DNA of 64,000 bases from Paenibacillus baekrokdamisoli (GTDB lineage Bacteria; Bacillota; Bacilli; Paenibacillales; Paenibacillaceae), in assembly GCF_003945345.1 (NCBI RefSeq), contig NZ_AP019308.1:4977501-5041500 (forward strand), read 5' to 3'. This document shows, in pieces, positions 16,402 to 25,800 of the stretch. Each line of letters begins with the position of its first letter. Position 1 is the first letter of the stretch. The position numbers and the translations under genes were made by a program. The notes under the pieces were generated by a model. That model saw only the letters and a program-made list of their open reading frames with translations. It ran no database searches and had not been told where the DNA came from.

Positions 16402-16766
16402 AAAAAAACGCACTGGCGCTCTGGCCTGTGCGTTCGGTTTACGAATAGAGGAGTTTGGATAATACCCTAATGGAAGCCGAAGCTTACCGACTAGAGGCAA
16501 AGAGGTCATTTCGGTTAGCGACAAGAAAGAAACCCACCACGTTGGCGAGTAACAATTATATACGCTTCCGAAAGCTTTCTTCCTTAAAGGCAACATGAGA
16601 CTTACATCCCGATTCATCTCGTAGTAAATTAATGCATATGGGTTACCTTTAATGGGGCAGACCTATCCTGAGTCCTCTGCACACAGGCAGAGACTTGGCG
16701 CTATTCAATTAGCCGCGCAAAGTTCTAACTCGGATGAAGTCTATCACACGTAACCCTCCGTTCCAT
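16402..16766 (-). promoter_or_regulatory. hflX leader with terminator/antiterminator (candidate attenuator)
   Basis: Seen on the minus strand, in order: a possible short ORF MERRVTCDRLHPS (16766-16725; weak ribosome site, but GGAGGG lies inside followed by GTG-TGA). Next is a 6-bp hairpin CTCTGC-CTGTGT-GCAGAG (16692-16675). Last is an intrinsic terminator CGCACAGGC-CAGAGC-GCCAGTGCG (16432-16409) with seven Ts (16408-16402), about 20 bases before the hflX ribosome site. CTCTGCCTGTG of the upstream hairpin can pair with CACAGGCCAGAG of the terminator (11 bp, one bulge), so the two structures exclude each other. This is the classic layout of translation-sensing attenuation. Confidence 0.65.
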
Positions 16767-16797
16767 TTTAAGTAAGCTCATTCTAACATACGGCATA

Positions 16798-16870
16798 GCA
16801 AAAATCCACAACCTCTTGTGGTTGTGGATTTACATGCTGGAGGCGTACCGTGCTGTGCAAAACCATTCAC
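16798..16870 (-). repeat. ssrA-end-like repeat element, copy C
   Basis: Hairpin ATCCACAACC-TCTTGT-GGTTGTGGAT, then on the minus strand TACGCCTCCAGCA and the distal arm TGCTGTGCAAAACCA. It lies 3' of the DUF899 gene and just upstream of the hflX leader, so it probably terminates the former. Confidence 0.7.
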
Positions 16871-16907
16871 CGCGGCGCGATGATTCGGATATTTTCGCAT
16901 GTTCCGT

Positions 16908-17603
16908 TTATGGTTTCGCGACGTATTGGTCACGATGACGCAGTCCACGATCATCCTGCCGACCCTGCGGTACTAAGTCGAGAAACTGGTACGTGATGTT
17001 CATCATGTCAATGCCGCGGGCATAGGTAGAGTATGTGTGAAATATATTTCCTTTTTCATCCCTGTAGAAAACGCTCACACCTTCCCTGTCCGTACTCATT
17101 GGATTCTGCAGTGTGTAGTTGTAAAATGCTTCCTTATTCGACGTTTTTTCTTCCATGAAAGATGCTTGAAAATCAAAATTAAAATCCGTATGTTGTGAAG
17201 AAAACCAAGGAAACGACCAACCCATTCGTTTTTTAAACGCTTCCAGCTTTTGCACCGGTGCGCGGGAAATACAGACGAAAGAGACATCACGGTGATTCAA
17301 ATGTGGAATCATCCCACTGTAGTGATCTGCCCAGAAGGAACAATGTTTGCAGCCTTGATCCCAACTCGGATCGAACATGAAATGGTACACAACCAGCTGG
17401 CTTCTTCCGTCAAATAGGTCTGCAAGTGACATCTTGCCTTCAGATCCGTCAAACGTGTACGACTTGCTGACTGCTTCCCACGGCAGATCTCGCCTCTGCT
17501 GCGTGAGTTCATCCCTCAACTTCGTGAATTCCTTTTCTTTCCGTAGTAGTTCTTTCCGCGCTTCGATCCACTGGTCCCTTGGTAGGACTCTATGATTTTC
17601 CAT
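16908..17603 (-). CDS. DUF899 family thioredoxin-like protein
   Basis: 231 residues. Opening motif LPRDQWIEARKELLRKEKEF and the central VYHFMFDPSWDQGCKHCSFW are characteristic of DUF899. The C-x-x-C (CKHC) sits where the active-site motif of thioredoxin-fold proteins lies, and the C-terminal part (GVSVFYRDEKGNIFHTYSTY) is conserved in the family. Function is not established; a redox or dithiol-related role is usually assumed. It stands alone. Confidence 0.88.
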   Translation of the reverse strand: MENHRVLPRDQWIEARKELLRKEKEFTKLRDELTQQRRDLPWEAVSKSYTFDGSEGKMSLADLFDGRSQLVVYHFMFDPSWDQGCKHCSFWADHYSGMIPHLNHRDVSFVCISRAPVQKLEAFKKRMGWSFPWFSSQHTDFNFDFQASFMEEKTSNKEAFYNYTLQNPMSTDREGVSVFYRDEKGNIFHTYSTYARGIDMMNITYQFLDLVPQGRQDDRGLRHRDQYVAKP

Positions 17604-17739
17604 AATAACACCTCATCTGTGCCATTTTACCATTTATTCTATCCGATATCGAAATCCGGTATGCTTCAGCTGCTTCCCGCTCCTTCAATAAGCAAAGAAA
17701 GAGACCATGAACAAATGACCCCAGTACCGTTAGCGCCAC

Positions 17740-17845
17740 TCTCACCAGTGTGAGCAAGCTTCTCTCAGCATCTAAATAATGAGTCAGTAACTCGGTGAAA
17801 TCATGACCTTTGGGGAAGAACTCCCGAAGGAGCCCGTTTTCTGGT
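17740..17845 (-). pseudogene. IS30-family transposase remnant
   Basis: The minus strand reads ENGLLREFFPKGHDFTELLT, the C-terminal catalytic region of IS30-type DDE transposases (N-G-L-x-R-E-F-F-P-K-G). No start, no upstream catalytic domain and no downstream terminal repeat are visible, so this is a decayed fragment. The rest of the 17604-18011 gap carries a TTACTTTACA direct repeat (about 17860-17895) and the inverted repeat listed next. Confidence 0.65.
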
Positions 17846-17914
17846 ATGTAAGTCTTAGTTACTTTACAACAGCAGCCAACTGGTTGTTACTTTACATCTA
17901 CATAAAAGAATGAA

Positions 17915-17983
17915 AGTGCACCCTTAGAATTCATCGGTTAACCCAACTGGGCTTTGCCAAATGATTATTCTAAAAGGTGCACT
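17915..17983. repeat. Long inverted repeat at the 3' end of the SLH/PHP gene
   Basis: AGTGCACCCTTAGAAT (17915-17930) and ATTCTAAAAGGTGCACT (17967-17983) are near-complementary arms around a 36-base spacer. It may terminate the SLH/PHP gene (stop at 18012). It also resembles the joined ends of a small non-autonomous insertion, which would fit the transposase remnant beside it. Confidence 0.5.
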
Positions 17984-18011
17984 CTTGTAGATTTAAAAAT
18001 TGTACTTATGA

Positions 18012-20771
18012 TTACATGTTGAAGGTAACCATAAAACGATTAATAATAGCTGCGGCTTCAGCACGTGATACAGCACCCGTTGGATCAAGAATGCCATTAC
18101 CCTCACCAGAAAGTAAATGGTTGCTTACGGACCACTTCATCGCATCAACTGCCCAAGTTGAGATTTTGTTCGCATCTGTGAAAGCCACTAAGGATTGGTT
18201 AACGTTGACATTCAATTTGTTTGCTTTTGCATAATTGAAGATCATCTGAGCAAGTTGTTCACGAGTAATAGATTGATCTGGAGCAAAGTGAGTACGATCA
18301 ACCCCATTGACGATGTTATTCTGGCTTGCCCAAGCTGCCGCATCACTGTAATAGGCATTCGCATTAACATCTTTGAATTGATTTGACCCTGCTTCAGGTT
18401 TACCAGCTAAGCGGTGCATAACAGTGACCAGCATACCACGAGTCATAGTTTCGTTCGGGCTGAACGTATTTGCCGCGGTCCCCGTGAACAACGCATGTTC
18501 CACAACATAGTTAATGGATGAAGCCGCCCAGTGATTCGAAATATCACTAAAAGTGACAGCAGGTTGAGCGGGCTCAGTCGGCTTAGTCGGCTCAGTTGGC
18601 TTACTTGGCTCAGTTGGCTTCTCCGGAAGTTTCTCGAAGGTCACAACAACTTGATCAGAAGATTTCAGACCCGTCAATTGAGTGAGCGCTCCCTTAGATA
18701 TCCCATTGATCGTAACATCTTTAACCTGGTAACCTTTATCAGGTGTTATTGTAACATTACCATTTGAATCAGCAGCAGCAGTCCCTCCACTACCAGTGAC
18801 GGATACATTCGGCTTGCTGGAGCTGTTGTCTGACGAGCTATTAGAAGGGTATGCTCTCACGATAAAGGTATAAGGTTTATCTATACTTTGATCGCCGCGA
18901 GATATCGTTGCAGTCAGTGTGATAGAAACATCCCCCATGCCAGAGGATGGACGTGTGACAATCGCGTTATTCTTGTCGATGCGAATGATATTCACATTAC
19001 TGCTCTTCCATTCAATCCGGGTGCCATGCAGCCCTTCAGAAGGTAGGGGAATGTTAGACATAATCGCACTCGTATCACCAAGTGTTGAAGTTACATTAGC
19101 AATCGTATCGGTAACTGCCTGCTCGTCGCTGAGCGCCGCGACATTAACAAAGATCGGGTTGGAATAAAACCACAAGCCTGTATAGTTGCGGTCATTAATA
19201 TTATTGAAGCGTTCCTCGTCGTTCTGTTCCGAGTTAAATGACTGATCTTGTAGTGGCTCGCCGTTAACTGTGAAGCCTGCGACGTCTGTACCAAGGTTCG
19301 TACCACGCAAACGATAATAACGGTTAGTATCCGCAGGCACCTTATAGGAGACAGTGTAATAGCCGTCGGCATCTGGTTGTCCCCAATCGTCTTTCGTAAA
19401 GCGTTTAATGACTTTCGTCGTGGCATTGGTTGTATTACTGGCATATTGACTTTCATCTATCTTGCCAGTCACTTCTCCAGAGATCAGATCGACATGATCG
19501 ACCTTGACATCATTAGTGACTGATGTAACATGCGAGCTAATTGGTGCATAGTTGTTGTGCTCTGGGCTCTTGAAGCGAATACTTATCGTTGTAAGATCCC
19601 CTTCGGTCACTTGTAGGTTCTCGCCCATTTCAGCCTGATTGCCATTTCCAGTTGCTTTAAAATCAAGCGCATTGATGAGATCGCCATAAACGGCATAGGA
19701 TTTACCTGAACGCATACCCTTTACAATATCTTTGAAGGTATTACCTTCAACCCAAGTATTGTTTCGCGAGTACTCGCTAGGCCAGTAACCACTTGAATAA
19801 TTCCGATTGCTGCTCACCTTAAAATGAAAGTCGGAATTTGTGAAGTTCCAGAAGTGGCGGCCTTCACCAAGCATGGCATCCCACATTCCGCCGACCTTTG
19901 CGACCATGACGTCGGCTCCGCCGTATATGTCAACTAATTCCGACCTGTTCCCACCGGCCGCCATCTGGTTACCCGGCAACCCTTCCATACCAAACACAAT
20001 TTCAGGAGCAAGATCGTTCATCTTGCGAATGTCTTCGATAGTGACAACACCCGTGCCGCCGTTATGTCTAGACGGATGGTTAAGCAATACATAACTCTCC
20101 GGGTAATTCGTTTTCAGCCACTCAATGGCTTTAAAGGTTTTATTTTTATCGGGTTTCAACGTATTCTTATCAGGCCTTGCTCCCCAAAGCTCTTCCTCAT
20201 TTGAATGAAACATGCCTGGAGTTGTATCGTAGCTGTACAACCATTCGAATTGATGAATAGCTTCGATGGGCACTTTATTACTTTCGGAATCAATAATGCC
20301 GACAGAACCATGATCCAAACCCATCATGTCCCATTCAAAACCAGAATAAATGGATTTACCTTTGTATTTGCCAGCATCTTGGAGTGATGTAAACTTATCA
20401 AGTTGATCTTTAATCGCTTCCCAACGTGCAGTAGGCTTGTCTCTGCCATCTGGATCTCGCGGCGAATTGCGTAGATGATCAGATAGTACGATGAAATCAA
20501 AGGGATCACCGTACGTCAATGAAGTGACTGTTTCTGCAGGCTTATTGCCAAGATCCTCTCTAAACGCAGCATCGAGTACATTTTCCAATTTCATAAAAGA
20601 TTCGGATGCATCACTTGATTGTATGGTATGTGTGTGGTACTCACCGGACATCCATTTCCCAGTTAAATTGGAGGAAGGTGTGTTCTCTGCTGCAGACACC
20701 GTCGCCGCACTCTGTGCGAGCATTAAAAAGGCGCAAGAGCTACAAATTAAAGACTTCAGCTTACTGTTCAT
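18012..20771 (-). CDS. S-layer-anchored PHP-domain metallohydrolase (CehA/McbA-like)
   Basis: 919 residues. Signal peptide (to about residue 28, VSAAE). Residues about 40-380 form a PHP-type metal-dependent phosphoesterase domain: GEYHTHTIQSSD, FDFIVLSDHLRNS, VLLNHPSRHNGG and NFTNSDFHFK supply the histidines and aspartates. Then come a bacterial Ig-like domain (WKSSNVNIIRIDKNNAIV), an InlB-like repeat (PDKGYQVKDVTING), a Pro-Thr-Lys linker of EPTKP repeats, and three SLH domains (FSDISNHWA, FKDVNANAYYSD, FTDANKISTWAVDAM) that attach to cell-wall polysaccharide. An extracellular phosphodiester- or ester-cleaving enzyme is likely; the substrate is unknown. Confidence 0.85.
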   Translation of the reverse strand: MNSKLKSLICSSCAFLMLAQSAATVSAAENTPSSNLTGKWMSGEYHTHTIQSSDASESFMKLENVLDAAFREDLGNKPAETVTSLTYGDPFDFIVLSDHLRNSPRDPDGRDKPTARWEAIKDQLDKFTSLQDAGKYKGKSIYSGFEWDMMGLDHGSVGIIDSESNKVPIEAIHQFEWLYSYDTTPGMFHSNEEELWGARPDKNTLKPDKNKTFKAIEWLKTNYPESYVLLNHPSRHNGGTGVVTIEDIRKMNDLAPEIVFGMEGLPGNQMAAGGNRSELVDIYGGADVMVAKVGGMWDAMLGEGRHFWNFTNSDFHFKVSSNRNYSSGYWPSEYSRNNTWVEGNTFKDIVKGMRSGKSYAVYGDLINALDFKATGNGNQAEMGENLQVTEGDLTTISIRFKSPEHNNYAPISSHVTSVTNDVKVDHVDLISGEVTGKIDESQYASNTTNATTKVIKRFTKDDWGQPDADGYYTVSYKVPADTNRYYRLRGTNLGTDVAGFTVNGEPLQDQSFNSEQNDEERFNNINDRNYTGLWFYSNPIFVNVAALSDEQAVTDTIANVTSTLGDTSAIMSNIPLPSEGLHGTRIEWKSSNVNIIRIDKNNAIVTRPSSGMGDVSITLTATISRGDQSIDKPYTFIVRAYPSNSSSDNSSSKPNVSVTGSGGTAAADSNGNVTITPDKGYQVKDVTINGISKGALTQLTGLKSSDQVVVTFEKLPEKPTEPSKPTEPTKPTEPAQPAVTFSDISNHWAASSINYVVEHALFTGTAANTFSPNETMTRGMLVTVMHRLAGKPEAGSNQFKDVNANAYYSDAAAWASQNNIVNGVDRTHFAPDQSITREQLAQMIFNYAKANKLNVNVNQSLVAFTDANKISTWAVDAMKWSVSNHLLSGEGNGILDPTGAVSRAEAAAIINRFMVTFNM

Positions 20772-20919
20772 GTAGTTGTAATTCCCTTCGAATGAAATAT
20801 GGTATCGATTCCAGTATAGAGATGAAGTGTAAATTCACATGTTGAATATTTAAAGATATTTGTAAAAATTGAAAAATAGACCTCTTTTCTTCTAATGTCT
20901 ATAGTCTACAATTCCAGGC

Positions 20920-20967
20920 ACATGAAAAGCTCGGGCCGCGTGAGGTTGGGCTTTTCATGGTGTGAAC
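20920..20967 (-). repeat. ssrA-end-like repeat element, copy D (degenerate)
   Basis: Hairpin with arms CATGAAAAGC.. and ..GCTTTTCATG around CCGCGTGAGG; on the minus strand CACACCATG replaces the CGCCTCCACCATG of better copies. It lies between the SLH/PHP gene and the SRPBCC gene. Confidence 0.5.
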
Positions 20968-20999
20968 AGTCTCGGTCTCCCCTCTCGAAAAGAGAGCAT

Positions 21000-21024
21000 A
21001 AAAAAGAGAGACCTCCGTCTCTCT
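21000..21024 (-). terminator. Intrinsic terminator of the SRPBCC gene
   Basis: Minus strand AGAGAGAC-GGAG-GTCTCTCT followed by five Ts, 25 bases after the stop at 21049. Confidence 0.8.
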
Positions 21025-21048
21025 GTCGGTCAAGCCACATTTATCGTA

Positions 21049-21546
21049 TTATCCCCCAGCCATGTTTGAAGAAGCGGCTCCGCGTCTACGCTCCAATTCC
21101 CGCTCAAGCCCCTCCAGTCCTTTTCTCATCGCCCAGTAATGGTTCGACCGAAATATCGGTTTCATCACCGGGGACAAAAATTTGAGCAGCGGTTTTTCCG
21201 CGTTCACATACCAATCGTATCGCAATTTCACATACTCGCCATCCTGCTCAAACATCCACGTGCCGTGTCCAGCCAAATCTCCCGAAGCCTTGAGCGACAA
21301 GGAATATGGCGCATTTTCAGCCGTTTTGCACGAGTTCCAGCGCAGCTTGTACGGCAGTTTGCCCTTCGTTAGAAGGGCGAACACTTCATTCCCCGTTTCC
21401 TTATCTCGGCCTGTCGTCTGAATATCCAGATACACTTCCGGCCACCACCGCTTGTAGTCCATGAAGTTCGAACAAACCTCGTACATTTCCCAAATGTCTC
21501 CCTTGATTCTCCACTCCGTTGGCATATAATACTCGTTTACACTCAT
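21049..21546 (-). CDS. SRPBCC-family (polyketide cyclase/START-like) protein
   Basis: About 165 residues from the ATG at 21546 (a GTG nine bases upstream is possible; GGGTGG precedes). The helix-grip fold pattern is visible: WRIKGDIWEMYEVCSNFMDY, WWPEVYLDIQ, HGTWMFEQDGEYVKLRYDWY and a long C-terminal helix GLEGLERELERR. It likely binds a hydrophobic ligand in a central pocket; the ligand is unknown. It stands alone with its own terminator. Confidence 0.8.
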   Translation of the reverse strand: MSVNEYYMPTEWRIKGDIWEMYEVCSNFMDYKRWWPEVYLDIQTTGRDKETGNEVFALLTKGKLPYKLRWNSCKTAENAPYSLSLKASGDLAGHGTWMFEQDGEYVKLRYDWYVNAEKPLLKFLSPVMKPIFRSNHYWAMRKGLEGLERELERRRGAASSNMAGG

Positions 21547-21604
21547 GATATCCACCCGTTCCTTAGTTGATATTACATATTATCGCAAGGATAACGATCG
21601 ATGC

Positions 21605-22735
21605 TCACAAAATGCTCCCAAGCGTTCGCTCCGCCAGCGCCCGAATGTCTTCCGCCGGGCCGACCCCGAGCTCCGACGAAATTCTTTTGGCGTATTGCTC
21701 ATAATGGTTCTGAAACGAGCCGAATTCTCCGAGTTCCGCATAGAGCCTGAGAAGCTCCGCGGTGATTTCTTCGTCGAGCGGCGCAAAACCCAGATAGGTG
21801 AGCAACGTCTCCTTGGCGGCCTGGTCATCCCCGGCACCTCGGTAATATGCCGCGAGCATGCGGGCAAGAGAGGCCTGCTGCGCCGATACCTCGGCCGCAA
21901 GCCCCGAGCTCCATATGTAGTCCTTGCCTCCGAACAAGACTCCGCGGCAGTACCGGAATAGCTTCTCTCCCTCCGCCACATTCCGATCATCGATCGCCGG
22001 CGTCCGGCTCAAGAAATCGCGCAACCATTCCAAATCCGACAATTCCGAAGCGCCTGGAAAATGATACCCTTCGTTCGTATGCGTCAGATCGACCGCGATT
22101 CCCGCTTCCTTCAGTGCCTTCTTCAGCCGGTAAACCGTGTTGTGAAGATTGTGGAGGGCCCGGTCTTCGTCCAATTCCGGCCACAGCAAGTCGGCGAGCT
22201 GCCACTTGCCGGCAAGCCGGTTCGGATAGACGAGCAAGTAGGCGAATAGTTCTTCCGTCTTCCGTGTCTGCCAACTGACGAGCTTGCCGCCCTTCCCCCT
22301 CGTCTCGTACGTTCCCAAGCAGCGGACGGGCGGCGGATCCCCGACGGCAGGCGGCCGCAGCGAGGAGCGCAGCATGTGGTTCTTCATGAGCCGGGATACA
22401 ACCCTCTCCAGCGAATCCGGCATAACCGGTTTGAGCAGGTAATCGACCGCGTTTACGCGGAACGCCTCTACCGCGTACCCCGGATAAGCGGTCGTGAACA
22501 CGACCTGCAGTTCTTCATCTTGTGAACTTAGCCTACCCGCCAACTCGATCCCCCCCATCTTCGGCATCTCGACATCGAGAAAGACGGCGTCGGGCTTCAG
22601 CTCCCTGAATTTTACGAGCGCTTCGAGCGGGTCGGTAAAAGTCCCTGCTAATTCCAGTAACGGATGACGTCCAACCAATATCTCCATCAAATCAAGAATC
22701 GGTTTCTCATCTTCCACGATCATAACGCGAAGCAT
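21605..22735 (-). CDS. Response regulator with SARP-like winged helix and BTAD domain
   Basis: 376 residues. Receiver domain (1-120): acidic pocket VEDE, phospho-Asp in AVFLDVEMPKMGG, Thr in VVFTTAYPG, Lys in DYLLKPV. Then a trans_reg_C-type winged helix (about 150-225: ELFAYLLVYPNRLAGKWQL) and a C-terminal bacterial transcriptional activation domain of TPR-like helices (AAYYRGAGDDQAAKETLLTY). It pairs with the hybrid kinase just upstream (22853-26038). This gene pair is visibly GC-richer than its neighbours. Confidence 0.9.
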   Translation of the reverse strand: MLRVMIVEDEKPILDLMEILVGRHPLLELAGTFTDPLEALVKFRELKPDAVFLDVEMPKMGGIELAGRLSSQDEELQVVFTTAYPGYAVEAFRVNAVDYLLKPVMPDSLERVVSRLMKNHMLRSSLRPPAVGDPPPVRCLGTYETRGKGGKLVSWQTRKTEELFAYLLVYPNRLAGKWQLADLLWPELDEDRALHNLHNTVYRLKKALKEAGIAVDLTHTNEGYHFPGASELSDLEWLRDFLSRTPAIDDRNVAEGEKLFRYCRGVLFGGKDYIWSSGLAAEVSAQQASLARMLAAYYRGAGDDQAAKETLLTYLGFAPLDEEITAELLRLYAELGEFGSFQNHYEQYAKRISSELGVGPAEDIRALAERTLGSIL

Positions 22736-22852
22736 GCGATTTCAACCCCCTGCATCTTCAAACTGCAATTGTATGTAGCTCAAGCCAATCCGTGAACGGC
22801 GACGATTATTCCTTTGGCAGATTCTTTTTGGATTACTTTCCTTTCGTGACGA

Positions 22853-25800
22853 TCAATTGGATTCCCCCACAAAGATGTCTTCGCCTTGCGTCGGTAAGAA
22901 GACGGTAACTCTCGTCCCCCGACCCAGCGCGGAATCTACCGCCAAGCTTGCTCCCTTAATCGAAGCAAGGCGCTTGCGTACGTTCGACATGCCGATACCG
23001 GCGTCGTCCGGTCGTTCGCCCGCCCGGATAAGGTAAAGCACGTCATCTGCCATGCCGATGCCGTCATCGACGATGTCGAACCGCAAATAGCCGTTTCCGT
23101 CCGACACCGTCAACGTTACGGTGCCGATTCCCTCTTTCTCGAACAAACCGTGTCGGATGGCATTCTCGACAAAAGGCTGGATCGTGAGCGAAGGAACGAC
23201 GACGGCTTCGAGTCCGGGATCCGCATGCAGCTTGAAAATTAGACGATCGCCGAACCGAGCCTTCTCGATTTCAACATAAGCGTGGATAAGCTCCAGTTCT
23301 GTATGCAAAGGAACTTGCAGCATATATTGATCCCGCTCAAACACGAACCGCAAATAGCGGCTCAGCATGGAGAGCAAATGAGCAGCCTTCTCCCCGTTGG
23401 TATAGCAGTAAGAGATGATGCTGCTAATGGCGTTGTAGAGAAAATGCGGCTTGATCTGAGCCTGGAGAAACGCCGCTTCGTTCTTCACGGCTTGCTCCAT
23501 CGCCGTTTTCATCAACAGCAAGGTCCGTACTCTCGCCACAAGCGTCTTCGCATCGAACGGCTTCACGATAAAGTCGTTTCCGCCTGCCTGGAAGCAAAGT
23601 TCGATATCATGCCGGGAATCTTTGACTGTGGCGAACAGGACGGGCAGTTCAAGCACCGAATGCGTCTCCCTCAAGGTCCGGCACAGATCGATGCCTGACA
23701 TCTCCGGCATCATCACGTCTAAGATCATGAGATCGATCCTAGGGTGGTGTTGCAGCTTGCGGAGGGCCTCCTCGGCCGAGAATGCCGTCAGCACATTATA
23801 GTCGTCGCCCAGTAGATTCAACAGAACCCGAATGTTCGCCGGCTCATCGTCGACGACCAGGATCGTCTGATCGCGCCGGTCGTCTACGACATCCAACTTG
23901 GCGGTGAACGCCGCGATGCTATTTTCGGCTGCAACTGCGACTTCGGCGAAGGCGAGGGCGTCCCCCACCTCCCAGCCTGCGCTCGCAGCAGACGGCAGCG
24001 TGAACGTCATCTTCGTACCTACACCCGGTTCAGACCGCTCGACGAAAATCTTACCGCTCATCCGTTCCACCAGCTGTCGGCTGATATACAAGCCAAGCCC
24101 CATCCCTGTGTACCCGTCTTGCGGCATCGGACGCTCCGCTTGTTCGAAATAACCGAATATCGCCTCATGGCTTTCCTGGGGAATTCCGATTCCCGTATCT
24201 TCCACGGATACGATCACTTGGTTTTCCACCGTTATCGCGCTGATTGCAATCCTGCCTTTTTTCGTATGCTTGATCGCGTTATGGATAAGGTTATACAATA
24301 CCTGGCGCACCCGGTTTTCGTCCGCGAGGACGAACGTTCCCGCCCCGATCCGATTGTCCCAGCGCACGTCTTTGCCCGATAGTTCGAATTCCAGCACCTG
24401 GAACGCAGTCTGCGCCGCCACGCGCAAATCGAGAACCGTTTCCGAAAGTCGCAGATCCCCATGTTTCACCCGGACGACGTCCAGCAGGTCGTTCACGAGC
24501 ATCGAGAGCTTCGTCGAGGTGTCCTGGATGAGAGATAGCTCGCTGCGCTGCTTGTTCGTAAGGACGCCAGCCTTCCCATTCAGCAAGAAGGAGGCCATGT
24601 TCTGAATGCCATGGAGCGGCGTCTTGAGTTCATGCGACGTATGAGCCAGGAATTCGTCCTTCAACTTTTCCCGCAGCAGCAATTGCTCCGTCAGCCTCTC
24701 CGTGCTGTCTGTGGCGCGGGCGAGACGAAAAGCAAGCAGCGTATTCATGAACGCGATGACCGCGAGAAACGCAATCCGACGGCCAATGTCGGTCTCGACC
24801 CAACTGAGAGAATAGAAGGCTCCAAACAACGAAATCATCATAATGGACACAAGCATTCCGCCGAGTAATGCGGTTTCCTTGCGATCCAGTTGTCCGTCCG
24901 CTTTGACATAGAGCCGGATGGCACGACAGAGATAGAATAGAACCATCAGCGCGGAATAATACCAGGGCAGATCGCCTAGGACCGCATAGACCGTATAGGG
25001 GAGCGTGGCGACAGCCGCGAGATAAGCGGCAAGCGGCGTGAACAGCACCAGGAGCATCTTGCGCGACAGCAGCTTGCCATCCAAGTAGTGGAGGAAAGTG
25101 CCGAGTACCGCGAAATTTAACAATCCGCCAAAGTAAACGATATCCTTCGCCAACTCATAAGAAAATCCCGGGAAGAGCTGGAGCAGCAGCTTATCACCAA
25201 TCATCGCAGCCAGGGATATAAGCGTGAGGAAGTAAAGGGCGCTGTAGAGGTAAGCCTTGTCCTTGAGCCTCATGACATAGATGCTCAAGTGATACCCGCC
25301 GAACAGCAGCAGGATGAACAGACCGGAAAGATCCACGCCGAACTCAATCCGTTCCTTACGAAGCAAGTCGTCCTGAAAGCCAAGCTGCAGGTCCTCGAAG
25401 CCCCCGGAGTTCTCATAGTTGTCATTTGCAACCTGAAGCACAATGTCCATCTCCCGGCCTTCCGCTCGGATGAACGTCGTGTACGGTTTGTTTTCCGTTA
25501 CGTAGTCATCCGGATTATTAGTCGGATTGCCCCCGGTCCCGATCAACGCACCATCGGCGTAAAGCCGGTGCGCCCTATTAATGTTGTTCACCCGGATGCC
25601 GTAGCTGTCGCCGCTCTCCTTGAGCTTCACAATCAACCGATACGTACCGTATGGGCTTCGGCTCGCCTCGCCCAAAGATCTTCCGCTATACCAAGCATTC
25701 GGAATGTTGGCTGTGATCGTTCGGGCGTCGTCGGCTGCACCATTGCGAATATCATCTGGCGACAGCAGCTTGTTTGGATAAAACATCCACTCCCCGTCGA

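Noticed and set aside
16375-16766. Metabolite riboswitch upstream of hflX
   Set aside because: I could not match the conserved core of any riboswitch I know; the competing hairpins and HflX function fit translation-dependent attenuation better.
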